DNA of 64,000 nucleotides from Pseudarthrobacter enclensis (GCF_030811655.1 NZ_JAUSRE010000010.1:101165-165164), one strand, 5' to 3'. Counted from the first letter of the stretch, positions 43,628-51,579 are shown. Translations and numbers: made by a program. The notes: generated by a model from the letters alone, not told the origin.

Positions 43628-44269
43628 ATGAGCCATCCGACGACCCCGACCTCGGCACGCCGCGGCCGGGCCGAGGCAGGGCGCCGCGCGCCGCATGGGT
43701 TGCGGGATGCGCAGTCCCTGGCCTTTATTTCTGTGTTCGCCGCGTTGATCGCGGCCTCGGCGATTGTCCCGGGCATCCCTGTCGGTGGCTTCGGTGTGCC
43801 TATCACGCTGCAGACCTTGGCCATCATGGTGACCGGCCTCGTCCTTGGCGGATCGCGTGCCGTCGCCGCGGTCGCGCTATACCTCCTTCTTGCGTTCGCT
43901 GGGCTGCCGATCTTCTCGGGCGGCCGAGCGGGCCTGCAGGTCCTCGCCGGTGGATCTGCCGGCTACATTATGGGATTCCTTCTTGCGGCCTTTCTCGTTG
44001 GCATCGCCGCCGAGCAGATCATCCGGCGCCTTCCGGCCAAGCGGCGTGGGCTTGGGTTCTTCCTCGCCAGCATCGTGGTGACGGTGGTCGCATCACACAT
44101 GCCCGGCGTACTCGGCATGATGGTGAACCTCAAACTGTCCTGGCAGGCTGCCTTCGCCAGTGATCTAATCTTCTACCCCGGCGATATCCTGAAGGACGCC
44201 GTGGCATCGGTTGCGGCGGTGGCTGTGCACAGGGCCTTCCCCGACATCCTTGTCCGCCGCGTGAAGTGA
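43628..44269 (+). CDS. bioY: BioY biotin transporter (ECF S-component)
   Basis: This 213-residue membrane protein with six helices has the BioY core: AALIAASAIVPGIPVGGFGVPITLQTLAIMVTGLVLGGSRA, then YLLLAFAGLPIFSGGRAGLQVLAGGSAGYIMGF. It binds biotin and can work alone or with the shared EcfAT module. ATG 43628 has AGGAG five bases before it; the frame upstream is not coding. No bioM/bioN genes are present. The stop overlaps the next gene (GTGA). Confidence 0.92.
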   Translation: MSHPTTPTSARRGRAEAGRRAPHGLRDAQSLAFISVFAALIAASAIVPGIPVGGFGVPITLQTLAIMVTGLVLGGSRAVAAVALYLLLAFAGLPIFSGGRAGLQVLAGGSAGYIMGFLLAAFLVGIAAEQIIRRLPAKRRGLGFFLASIVVTVVASHMPGVLGMMVNLKLSWQAAFASDLIFYPGDILKDAVASVAAVAVHRAFPDILVRRVK

Positions 44270-44637
44270 GCGAGGCAAGAGTCGTGAAGATCTTCGGCAA
44301 AATCGTCGACGACCAAACCCACTGCATCCACTACCGCACCGATGTGGATGTGATAGCCATAAAGTTCAAGTGCTGTCTTCGGTACTACCCCTGCCATCTC
44401 TGTCACGAGGAAGAGGCCGATCACCAGGCCCAAACATGGCCAAGGAACCAGTGGCCAGAGCCGGCAATTCTATGCGGTGTCTGCAAATGCGAGATGTCCA
44501 TCCACGCTTATCTGGCAACCACATCGTGCCCGAACTGCTCTGCTCGCTTCAACGAACGGTGTGGCGCCCACGCCCATCTTTACTTCCAGGCACCTGACGC
44601 GGCTGGAGCCGCGCCTGCATCGCAAAGCCGGCAGTGA
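44266..44637 (+). CDS. CHY-type zinc-finger protein
   Basis: This 123-residue protein carries the CHY zinc-finger signature: THCIHYRTDVDVIAIKFKCC, YYPCHLCHEE, then ILCGVCKCEMSIHAYLATTSCPNCSARFNERCGAHAHLYF, enough Cys/His for three zinc ions. The bacterial role is unknown; eukaryotic relatives take part in ubiquitin transfer. It starts at GTG 44266 overlapping the bioY stop (GTG 44284 is an alternative), so it is co-translated with the biotin transporter. Confidence 0.83.
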   Translation: MSEARVVKIFGKIVDDQTHCIHYRTDVDVIAIKFKCCLRYYPCHLCHEEEADHQAQTWPRNQWPEPAILCGVCKCEMSIHAYLATTSCPNCSARFNERCGAHAHLYFQAPDAAGAAPASQSRQ

Positions 44638-44647
44638 TTCCGTGGGC

Positions 44648-44995
44648 TCAGTCCCGGTCGTGAACGTCCACGACCGGAGACAAAGGCGCCACATTAGTGG
44701 GTTTAAGGACAGCCTGAAGGAGGCCCGGGAACTGTGCGTCGAGGTCTTCCGTCCGCAGTGAGTTGAGGATCGCGGTCCCCTGGTAGTCCTGGCGAATCAG
44801 GCCTGCTTCACGCAGAACCCTGAAGTGATGCGTCGAAGTGGACTTGGTAACCGGCAGATTGAAGGCACTGCAGGCATGTGTTCCGGGGGATGCAGCGAGG
44901 TAGCCGACTATCTGCCGCCGAATTGGATCCGCCAGGGCTGACAGTACGGCGTCCAACTGCAGCTCACCCTTCTCGGGATGGGCAAGTGATCGCAC
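44648..44995 (-). CDS. ArsR-family helix-turn-helix regulator
   Basis: This 115-residue winged-helix repressor contains VLSALADPIRRQIVGYLAASPG and the recognition helix region VTKSTSTHHFRVLREAGLIRQDYQG. It has no obvious metal-binding cysteine cluster, so it probably senses a small organic molecule. It is divergent from the old-yellow-enzyme gene at 45195, with two palindromes between them. Confidence 0.88.
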   Translation of the reverse strand: MRSLAHPEKGELQLDAVLSALADPIRRQIVGYLAASPGTHACSAFNLPVTKSTSTHHFRVLREAGLIRQDYQGTAILNSLRTEDLDAQFPGLLQAVLKPTNVAPLSPVVDVHDRD

Positions 44996-45038
44996 GGGGA
45001 AGGTCTCCTGCTGTTGGCTGGTCGGGTCGTTCTCTATT

Positions 45039-45072
45039 GTACGATGTATTCCGTACTACGATGCATGTCGTA
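45039..45072. promoter_or_regulatory. Adjacent palindromes between the ArsR and OYE genes
   Basis: GTACG-N8-CGTAC (45039-45056) is followed directly by TACGA-TGCATG-TCGTA (45057-45072). Both share the GTACGA half-site and lie in the divergent promoter region. They are the likely ArsR-family operators. Confidence 0.6.
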
Positions 45073-45194
45073 CTAGACAACCCGATGTTGCCTTCCAGGC
45101 CAATGCTTTCCCGCGCCCAGCTTTCATGACCCACAACACCCGCTCAAGACTCAATCGTTGGGCCGGAAGTACATCAACGATTTAAGGACATCCG

Positions 45195-46295
45195 ATGAAC
45201 TCCACGCCGCTTTGGAACCCGCTGCAGATCGGTTCTACCCACCTGCCAAACCGTGTGGCACTGGCCCCGATGACGCGTATCAGCGCGACGGAAGAGGGGC
45301 TGGTTACCGGGAAAATGATCTCTTACTACGAGGCATTTGCCCGCGGCGGGTTTGCCTTGTTGATCACGGAGGGCATCTACCCTGACGCCTCCTACAGCCA
45401 GGGCTATCTCTACCAGCCAGGTCTTGCAACGGAGGAACAGGCCAGGTCCTGGACCGGGGTCGTTAACGCGGTGCACGCGGCGGGCTCCAAGATTTTCGCC
45501 CAACTGATGCACGCCGGGGGCCAGGCGCAGGGAAACCGTTTCAAAGACGGAAGCATTGCCCCGTCGGCCGTCGCCCCAAAGGGTGAGCAGTTGGACTTTT
45601 ACCGCGGCGAGGGCCCGTACCGCGTCCCTGCCGAAATCAGCCGTGAACAGATGGACGAAGTTCGTCAGGGCTTTGTGGATGCCGCACTGCACGCCAAGGA
45701 AGCAGGATTCGACGGCGTAGAGATCCACGGCGCCAACGGATACTTGTTGGACCAGTTCCTCACCGACTACCTGAACCTGCGAACGGACGAATACGGCGGT
45801 TCGGCAGAAAACCGCGTCCGCTTCCCGGCCGAAATCGCACAGGCCGTCCGCGAAGCCGTAGGCCCGGACCTGACCGTGGGTATTCGCGTCTCCCAATCCA
45901 AGGTCAGCGACCACGACCACCGATGGGCCGGAGGTGCCGAGGAGGCCGAAGTTATCTTCTCAACTCTCGCCGCCACGGGTGTCGACTTCATCCACACCAC
46001 CGAATACCGGGCCTACGCTCCAGCGTTCGGGGACCAGGGACCATCGTTGGCTGCCTTGGCCAAACAGCACACAGGCCTGCCCGTCATAGCCAACGGTCAC
46101 CTTGATGACCCCGAAACGGCCCTATCGATGCTCACTGATGGCGCCGCCGACGTCGTGGCCTTGGGTAAGGCCGCCCTCGGCAACCGGGACTGGCCCAACC
46201 GGGTCAGGAACGGCCGGCCACTCGACGAACTGAACGCGAGCCTGTTCGCCCCCGTGGCCGACGTCAAAGACTGGGAACTCGAACTGCTTCCCTAA
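45195..46295 (+). CDS. NADH:flavin oxidoreductase, old yellow enzyme family
   Basis: This 366-residue FMN enzyme has the TIM-barrel OYE signature: VALAPMTRISA, QLMHAGGQA, FVDAALHAKEAGFDGVEIHGANGYLLDQF with the catalytic histidine/asparagine pair in HGAN, and LVRDEYGGS-like LRTDEYGGSAENR. It reduces activated C=C bonds of electrophilic alkenes. AAGGA precedes the ATG. The divergent ArsR gene is its probable repressor. Confidence 0.92.
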   Translation: MNSTPLWNPLQIGSTHLPNRVALAPMTRISATEEGLVTGKMISYYEAFARGGFALLITEGIYPDASYSQGYLYQPGLATEEQARSWTGVVNAVHAAGSKIFAQLMHAGGQAQGNRFKDGSIAPSAVAPKGEQLDFYRGEGPYRVPAEISREQMDEVRQGFVDAALHAKEAGFDGVEIHGANGYLLDQFLTDYLNLRTDEYGGSAENRVRFPAEIAQAVREAVGPDLTVGIRVSQSKVSDHDHRWAGGAEEAEVIFSTLAATGVDFIHTTEYRAYAPAFGDQGPSLAALAKQHTGLPVIANGHLDDPETALSMLTDGAADVVALGKAALGNRDWPNRVRNGRPLDELNASLFAPVADVKDWELELLP

Positions 46296-47125
46296 GCCCC
46301 CTAGTGGACAACGAACCCCTTGCCCCGCCTGACGGTAACGCCCCTCCGAACAAACGCGCACCCGGGGCGGGCCGAGGGATTCCAACAACAGGCGAATACC
46401 CCAACCGACTGCATTAGGCGTGGGGTGGGTTCGGTCCTCTACTCATGGCCCCCAATCGCGCTACGGACAGTGCCTTCCGATCAGGGCGAAGTCTCCTAAT
46501 ATCGACGGTCGCGCATGATTTTCTTACATCCGCCTTTGACCGGCGGAGGGGAAGGCAAGGGCACGGAAGGAAGCGAGCGTCCGGGAGTCACCCGCGATTT
46601 TTGCCTGTCGCGTGGGCTCCTCCGTCGCGGAAGGAACATCAAGGGCTCTCGCACCGACGTGGGTTAGGCCGGCGCCGGCCAGTCTCTCGTTCCAGGAATG
46701 CTCGACCAGCATGACTGCTGTTGATAAGAGGCGGCCGGTGGGCCAGGAACCCCTGAGGCATTAGCGCGGTATCGGATGTGGCGGTATCAGCCCCACCCGG
46801 GACCAACGCCGGCACGCCGAACCGCGAATGGTCCGCCTCCGGTGAGTGAGGTGCCGTGAGTCGCGGGTCTTCCATGATGGCTTTCTGATCGTTACGGCCG
46901 GCCCTTTCGGCCCGCCATCTGTTTTTTCGTTGTTGTCGCTGCTGCTGGGCCATTTCCGTGTTGGTTGGCGACCGGGTTGTTCTGGCTGGTCGTGAAGTCA
47001 GTCGCAGGGATGTTGGCCTGATTACCTTGTGGGAGCGGGCCAAACGTCGTCCCTCGGCGCCGTCAAGTTGGCAAGCAGTCTCTGGCGGGTTCGGCATTGA
47101 GGGGTTGATCCGGTCGCACTTGGCG
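46296..47125. other. Gene-poor region with a possible terminator near 46897-46927
   Basis: About 830 bases have no frame with family motifs. A GC-rich inverted block (GGCCG ... CGGCC) followed by a six-T run near 46897-46927 could be a terminator. Frames on either strand here are Arg/Pro-rich and look like chance. Confidence 0.4.
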
Positions 47126-47375
47126 TTAGGAGTTGGTCGTCTCCGTGATCGCGGGCTGAGTCTTTGCTGCAGCGATAAGCCGGGTCATTGCTGTATGCAG
47201 CTGTATAACGTCCTCGCGCTCCAGCTTCAGTTTCTGCATCATGATTCCCGGCACGGACATCGCTTCCTTCTTGAGGGCGGCGCCGGCTTCGGTCAGTTCA
47301 GCAGCGAGGGAGCGCTCGTTCCCTGCAGCCCTGCGGCGGGACTGAAGTCCGGCGGCTTCGAGGTGTAAAAGAGAC
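47126..47375 (-). pseudogene. C-terminal half of an OhrR/MarR regulator gene
   Basis: The minus-strand translation LEAAGLQSRRRAAGNERSL ... LTEAGAALKKEAMSVPG ... MTRLIAAAKTQ matches the C-terminal half of the regulator at 38900 (LEGHGYLTRERAEGNERSL ... MTRLAYSARIQ). The N-terminal half is missing here and found on the other strand at 47707. The gene has been cut by a rearrangement. Confidence 0.78.
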
Positions 47376-47391
47376 AGCAAAGGAAACACTG

Positions 47392-47607
47392 ATGGCCTTT
47401 GTGGAAAGATTCATGAACGCAATGGGCAAGTTGCGGGCCGTCTTCGGACCCGCCCACAGAACGTCTATTGATCACGACATGACGAGCGCAAACAGGGAAC
47501 TACTGGGAAAGCGCCAGGCCGAAACACAGCAGTGGGAAACCCGTCACCGCCCCGACGGCAGCACCTACGTCGTACCGAAGAATCCCGAGGACATATCCCT
47601 GCGTTAA
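47392..47607 (+). CDS. Small protein, 71 residues, duplicated at 47925-48129
   Basis: The product begins AFVERFMNAMGKLRAVFGPAH and ends with WETRHRPDGSTYVVPKNPEDISLR. The amphipathic N-terminus and the ADGTSYLV/PDGSTYVV end are shared with the frameshifted copy on the opposite strand, which supports it as a real gene family. No function is known. A GGA-rich site precedes the ATG. Confidence 0.6.
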   Translation: MAFVERFMNAMGKLRAVFGPAHRTSIDHDMTSANRELLGKRQAETQQWETRHRPDGSTYVVPKNPEDISLR

Positions 47608-47664
47608 AGCCGTAGTCGGAAGGTCGCCCCGAGGAGCTCCACCCCGCAGGCTTGCCGCCATCCC

Positions 47665-47682
47665 ATCCGAGCATGCTCGGAT
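47665..47682. promoter_or_regulatory. Perfect 18-base palindrome
   Basis: ATCCGAGCATGCTCGGAT is fully self-complementary, 24 bases upstream of the TTG of the MarR N-terminal fragment. It may be the old operator of that regulator. Confidence 0.5.
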
Positions 47683-47706
47683 AATTATCAGTTCTGGAGA
47701 TTTGTA

Positions 47707-47920
47707 TTGACCGAGTTGAGCATCCCGCAAACCGAAACAGCAGGAGCTAAGGAAGACCTTCTGCGGGAGAAGCAATTGTGCTTTGCCCTAAGCGTCGCGG
47801 CCCGCAACGTCGTCGCTGCATACAAACCTGTGCTCGACAGGATGGGTCTCACCCACCCCCAATATCTGGTCATGCTGCGCTGTGGGAAAAGAGCCCCAGA
47901 CCTGCGTGAAATCTACCCGC
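47707..47920 (+). pseudogene. N-terminal half of an OhrR/MarR regulator gene, frameshifted
   Basis: LREKQLCFALSVAARNVVAAYKPVLDRMGLTHPQYLVML matches residues 13-51 of the regulator at 38900, including the reactive cysteine. After ML the frame breaks: ALWEKSPRP continues in another phase and LREI in a third. The DNA-binding half is absent. It starts TTG with GGAG upstream. Confidence 0.8.
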
Positions 47921-47924
47921 GCGT

Positions 47925-48129
47925 TTATCGGGACACGAGGTAGCTTGTGCCGTCGGCGTTGCGTACCGTGGTCCACTGGGGCAGCTGCTCTTCACGTTGG
48001 CGCTGGGCCGCGTCCTGCCGGACTATCACACGCCCCTGAACCGGGCCCTGCTGAGCAGGCCCAAAAAATGGCCCGCAACTTCCCGGTCCGCCGCATGAAC
48101 TTCTGAACCGGGGTCTCTCCACTGGCCAC
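47925..48129 (-). pseudogene. Frameshifted copy of the small gene at 47392
   Basis: Starting at GTG 48129 (GGAGG seven bases upstream) the translation reads VASGETPVQKFMRRTGKLRAIF and then derails at a run of six A/T bases (48063-48068). With one base fewer, it continues FGPAQQGPVQG ... WTTVRNADGTSYLVSR, matching the intact copy. It is either a pseudogene, a phase-variable homopolymer or a sequencing slip. Confidence 0.7.
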
Positions 48130-48175
48130 GTTCTTCCCTCCGCATTTTCCTACAACCAACATTGTTACTGAAGAC

Positions 48176-48202
48176 TTCGTACACGAATAATTAGTGGGCG
48201 AA
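48176..48202. promoter_or_regulatory. Second OhrR-type double operator (inverse of 38814-38840)
   Basis: TTCGT-AC-ACGAA (48176-48187) and the weaker TTAGTGGGCGAA (48191-48202) have the same 15-base spacing as the pair at 38814-38840 and are followed by the same CTATGATA flank. It lies upstream of the minus-strand small gene. Confidence 0.6.
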
Positions 48203-48459
48203 TCTATGATACTTTGGTTGCGGGTTCCACTCCCGGCAGGCTCCAGCCCCCATTCCGGACCTGCCGGGGTGGAATTTGTGGCGACCATATTTGTGCGTAT
48301 CGCAAAAGCCGTCTCAGAAAGCGCCCCCTTTTCTGCGCCAAACGTCGCCACGGGGACCAATCGAAGCCATGAGCCGAGAACCCCGAGCAGCGGTGGACAC
48401 GACACTGATCCGCGCCGCAAAAAACGAAAAACCTTTATCAGTAGAAGCAGGACCACGTA

Positions 48460-48696
48460 ATGATCACCACCGTCCAGGCAGGGAGTACGTATCACGTCAG
48501 GGGAGATAATCCATGGATTATTCAGGAGGACCTCACCGCAGCCGTCGAAATTGCCCGTCACGAGGCGATGAAAGATGGCCGGCAGGGCATCTTGGTCACA
48601 CGCCTAGGGCCCGGATCCTTCACAGTGGCTCTGAGCACCAAGGTTCCCTACGGAACTACCCAGGAATTCTGCCAAATGAAATCCGGCCGGCAATGA
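48460..48696 (+). CDS. Small unknown protein, 78 residues
   Basis: The product reads MITTVQAGSTYHVRGDNPWIIQ, then VEIARHEAMKDGRQGILVTRLGPGSFTVALSTKVPYGTT, a compact alpha/beta domain of unknown function. Its stop overlaps the start of the next small gene (ATGA at 48693-48696), evidence that both are translated. Confidence 0.62.
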   Translation: MITTVQAGSTYHVRGDNPWIIQEDLTAAVEIARHEAMKDGRQGILVTRLGPGSFTVALSTKVPYGTTQEFCQMKSGRQ

Positions 48697-48911
48697 CTAG
48701 CGGGTCACCCGAAATCCCGGACCCTAATGAAATGCTGAATGCTTTGCTTGGCCGTGTTGAAGTAGCAATCCGGGAGACTGCATCGACCGCCAGCGGCCTG
48801 CCGCTCTTCGTTGTCGAGGAAGAGTTAACCACAAGGCTCCGCGCTGCCCTGCCGGACGTACGGTTCACTGCGGAGGACATAAAAGCGTGGTCCGCACAAA
48901 TTGCCAGCTGA
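48693..48911 (+). CDS. Small unknown protein, 72 residues, with a decayed copy at 5755-5925
   Basis: MTSGSPEIPDPNEMLNALLGRVEV leads into a mostly helical domain ending DVRFTAEDIKAWSAQIAS. No family is recognised. A degraded homologous stretch occurs 43 kb away. It is coupled to the preceding small gene. Confidence 0.6.
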   Translation: MTSGSPEIPDPNEMLNALLGRVEVAIRETASTASGLPLFVVEEELTTRLRAALPDVRFTAEDIKAWSAQIAS

Positions 48912-49236
48912 CCCGACACCTGTATCCAAGGCGGCAATGCGTCAGTGCTATTTCTCCCAAGAGGTGAGCGCCGATTTGACAACGATGTCCTGTAGGCTGC
49001 TAGCCCTCCTCGCGCACTATTCCGCACCCGCAGTCCGCCCGCGGGCTCAAGGAATGCCAGCCCTAACTATCAAGCCTTTCCCGGATTAATCTGCGCCACC
49101 AACCGTGAAGGAGGCGTGAACGCCTGCCTAGGGCCTTACAAGTGACATGAAAGGGTCCCAGGGAACCTACGACTAGATTTCTGGACTGCTGATTTCAGTA
49201 AGGACGGGCTTGCGTACGGGGTGTTGAGGAGTTGTC

Positions 49237-49605
49237 GTGGAACTAAATGGGCAAGAAAGTGACATCGTGACCATCGATCTATCCCCTCACGGTTACTTGC
49301 ATGTGCGATGGACGCCCGGAGCAGTGGTCACTGAAATCGAGGCGACCGCCTTGAAGAGCCGCGCTGCTGAGCTGAGTGCAGGGCGCGCCCTCCCAATGCT
49401 GGTGGAAATGGCCAGCATGAAGTGGATCGATCGCCGCGCCACGGAGATTTTTGCAGCCCCGTGGCCACTCGCGCAGATGGCCCTCGTGGGCGCCAGTCCC
49501 GTAGACGAAGTCATAGCCACCTTTTATGCCGCACGGCATACCCCTTCGTGTCAGACGCGGTTCTTCACCTCAATGGACGAAGCGGTAACCTGGCTGACCG
49601 AGTGA
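49237..49605 (+). CDS. STAS/SpoIIAA-like small protein
   Basis: This 122-residue protein starts at GTG with AGGAG five bases upstream. The pattern VTIDLSPHGYLHVRWTPGAVVTEIEATALKSRAAEL, ALPMLVEM, a helix and FFTSMDEAVTWLTE fits a STAS/SpoIIAA-type alpha/beta fold that is common in Arthrobacter-like genomes. No partner is visible nearby and the role is unknown. Confidence 0.65.
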   Translation: MELNGQESDIVTIDLSPHGYLHVRWTPGAVVTEIEATALKSRAAELSAGRALPMLVEMASMKWIDRRATEIFAAPWPLAQMALVGASPVDEVIATFYAARHTPSCQTRFFTSMDEAVTWLTE

Positions 49606-50033
49606 ATAACTCAGATCGACGGCACGTTCCAAGGCGACGTATCGTGGCTTCCACGCCCCCTTCGGAAACAGTCTTTAATGTTTTGCTAAAGCCGCACCGA
49701 TGAACAAGGAGAGAGCCCGGGACGACCGGCTGGATTCCCCAACTCTGTAGCAAGACCAGGCCGTACGCGGGGCGAGTACGAGCATGGCAGGACGCCGTCA
49801 ACCAGCTGCTGGCTGGCCGGTTCTATCGCCAAGAATTCGGGAAAAAGCGGGACGAACGACGTCAGGAAACGGCCCCTCTGGGAGGCACTCCCCCGGCAGC
49901 TTTAAAGAGCCGATAGTTGATCTTCCGTCAACCTAGGGGAGTGGTTGCCTCTTCGGATGAAGGAGAGAAGCTGCGAACGGGCCCTGGCCAGTTTTACATC
50001 CCGTCTTCCGGACGCTACGGAGACGCGTAGCCG
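49606..50033. other. Intergenic region without a supported gene
   Basis: About 430 bases hold only short unsupported frames. No terminator or repeat stands out. Confidence 0.45.
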
Positions 50034-50858
50034 CTAGCTGGGGCTAGCGCTATTGCTTTCTTCTTTTTCAAGCTCAACAGCACCGACTGCGTTGGTTGGC
50101 TCCAGAACCAAAGCATCTCGCCAATAACCCTCGTAGGCGTCTCGAAGTACCTTGGAGCTTTCATCGCCTAGTTGAGTCAGCACGCTGATATTTTTGGCAA
50201 CGCCATTCAAGCTCACGCCCAACATCCAGATATTTCCCGTCTCCGGGATGTAATGCCGGTCGTGAAGCTTGTCGATGTGGCGAACTTGAATCTTGCCATC
50301 GGCCGCAGATAGCGCGCGCTGATAGAGCCGGCGCTGCGGGTCTGTTCCAAATGCGCGAGAAGAGGTAAGCACGCGTGTCACCGGGGTTGCTTCGGCGACT
50401 TCCAGGAACTGTTCCAGCCGTAGGTATGGATCAATGAGAAGGCCAGGCCCAAGATTATTAAATTGATTGAGAAGCCGTGCGAAAGCCATCTTGTCCGACG
50501 GATCAACGGTCACCTCGACGTAAGATTGTGCTTCGGGATCCACTTTTGGTGAGTTCAAGTCCCTGAGCATCGCTAGGGCGAGAGGGGTCAGCGCCACCGT
50601 ACTTTGCGAAACTTTGGCCCACCGGAGTCGCTTCAAATAGTCGAGATATGTTTCGCCTCGCTCGATCAAGGGGCCTGAAAACGCTGACTCCATCATAGTG
50701 CTCAGGCTGTAAGCAAAGTTCTGTCGCTTGGGCCCTTCCCTGTGTGGACGAGCAGCATAAGCGTCCACCTCGGCGACTGTGGGGCGATAGCCCTGCCGCT
50801 GGAGCATAGCTATATACTCCAACACAAGTCTCGCCCGCTCCTCCACAACCTCAACCAT
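50034..50858 (-). CDS. Unknown protein with winged-helix-like start and LHDR motif
   Basis: This 274-residue cytoplasmic protein has an N-terminal half (ARLVLEYIAMLQRQGYRPTVAEVDAY ... STVALTPLALAMLRDLN) that looks like a winged-helix/antitoxin-type domain. The C-terminal half contains VRHIDKLHDRHYIPETGNIWMLGVSLNGVAKNISVLTQL, reminiscent of PLD-like or MIT-C-type domains with an LHDR core. It lies next to a toxin-antitoxin-like pair. A defence or regulatory role is possible but not established. Confidence 0.68.
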   Translation of the reverse strand: MVEVVEERARLVLEYIAMLQRQGYRPTVAEVDAYAARPHREGPKRQNFAYSLSTMMESAFSGPLIERGETYLDYLKRLRWAKVSQSTVALTPLALAMLRDLNSPKVDPEAQSYVEVTVDPSDKMAFARLLNQFNNLGPGLLIDPYLRLEQFLEVAEATPVTRVLTSSRAFGTDPQRRLYQRALSAADGKIQVRHIDKLHDRHYIPETGNIWMLGVSLNGVAKNISVLTQLGDESSKVLRDAYEGYWRDALVLEPTNAVGAVELEKEESNSASPS

Positions 50859-50917
50859 CAGGGAACCCTCCTAGATCTAAGCTGTTATTCCCCACCATTG
50901 CCTTGACAGCTCCTGCG

Positions 50918-51259
50918 TCAGCTGGCGATCTTATGGTGGTGCTGCAGCAGTAGGTGGACGGCTTCACGGACTAGTGCGCTTTGGCCCTTCCCTGTCTCCG
51001 CAACCAAGTCATTGAACGCTTGGTACTCGTTCTCAGAAATCCGTCCCCGCACCGTCGGAGACGGACCTTCGGATTTTTTGTGGCCCACTTTGGGACGCCC
51101 CGGCCGCAGGGCCTCCTGCAGGGCTTCCTCGCTGCCAAACTCCCGCAACAGGAAGGATCGGCCAGCCTCGGCCGCATCAGGTCCATGTAGCGGAGTTCCC
51201 TTCCCGCGCGCTTCCGTTCCCGGGTCGGTAAGACGCTGCGCCAGCGCCTCGTAATCCAT
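50918..51259 (-). CDS. Ribbon-helix-helix antitoxin-like protein
   Basis: This 113-residue protein has a C-terminal ribbon-helix-helix-type DNA-binding segment (VRGRISENEYQAFNDLVAETGKGQSALVREAVHLLLQHH). The N-terminal part (YEALAQRLTDPGTEARGKG ... GRSFLLREFGSEEALQEALRPGRPKVG) would wrap the toxin. The ATG at 51259 begins one base after the toxin stop (TGA-A-ATG). The frame is open upstream but that part lies inside the toxin gene. Confidence 0.75.
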   Translation of the reverse strand: MDYEALAQRLTDPGTEARGKGTPLHGPDAAEAGRSFLLREFGSEEALQEALRPGRPKVGHKKSEGPSPTVRGRISENEYQAFNDLVAETGKGQSALVREAVHLLLQHHHKIAS

Positions 51260-51260
51260 T

Positions 51261-51542
51261 TCATTTCCAGCCACCAGGGTGCTCCTCTCGGAATCGACTG
51301 AACTTTGGTCCAAGCGGCATCGCGTGGAAGATTGAAGATTCTCTTCCATCGCCGAACTCGTGCACCAGAATCTCAATCTCGCGATCCGTCTGAGCATGCT
51401 CCGGGCCGATGTAAAGGACGATCCTGCCCTCCTTGACCGGCTCGTCCAGCTCGTGAACGAAGTTCGCGTGCATGATCGCGAATGTTTGGTCCTGGCGCGA
51501 AACGCCGTGCTTCTCGCTCGATGGTTCCCACCGCGGTGCCAT
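51261..51542 (-). CDS. Toxin-like small protein
   Basis: This 93-residue protein is encoded just upstream of the ribbon-helix-helix gene. The core EPVKEGRIVLYIGPEHAQTDREIEILVHEFGDG leads into the conserved-looking end IFHAMPLGPKFSRF. Similar small proteins paired with RHH antitoxins are common in actinobacteria. AGGA lies six bases before the ATG. Toxin-before-antitoxin order recalls brnTA/higBA. Activity is inferred from the pairing only. Confidence 0.62.
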   Translation of the reverse strand: MAPRWEPSSEKHGVSRQDQTFAIMHANFVHELDEPVKEGRIVLYIGPEHAQTDREIEILVHEFGDGRESSIFHAMPLGPKFSRFREEHPGGWK

Positions 51543-51556
51543 ATCCCATCCTACTA

Positions 51557-51579
51557 TTTTGTAGCCATAAACTGTAGCC
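51557..51579. promoter_or_regulatory. Direct repeats of TGTAGCC upstream of the toxin gene
   Basis: TGTAGCC occurs at 51560-51566 and 51573-51579, 13 bases apart. The first lies within TTTTGTAGCCA, identical to the inverted repeats before bioY. It lies 15-37 bases before the toxin start and is probably the operator of the toxin-antitoxin pair. Confidence 0.5.

Noticed and set aside
46897..46927. Clear intrinsic terminator
   Set aside because: The T-run is good but the stem is imperfect, so it is only mentioned as a possibility.
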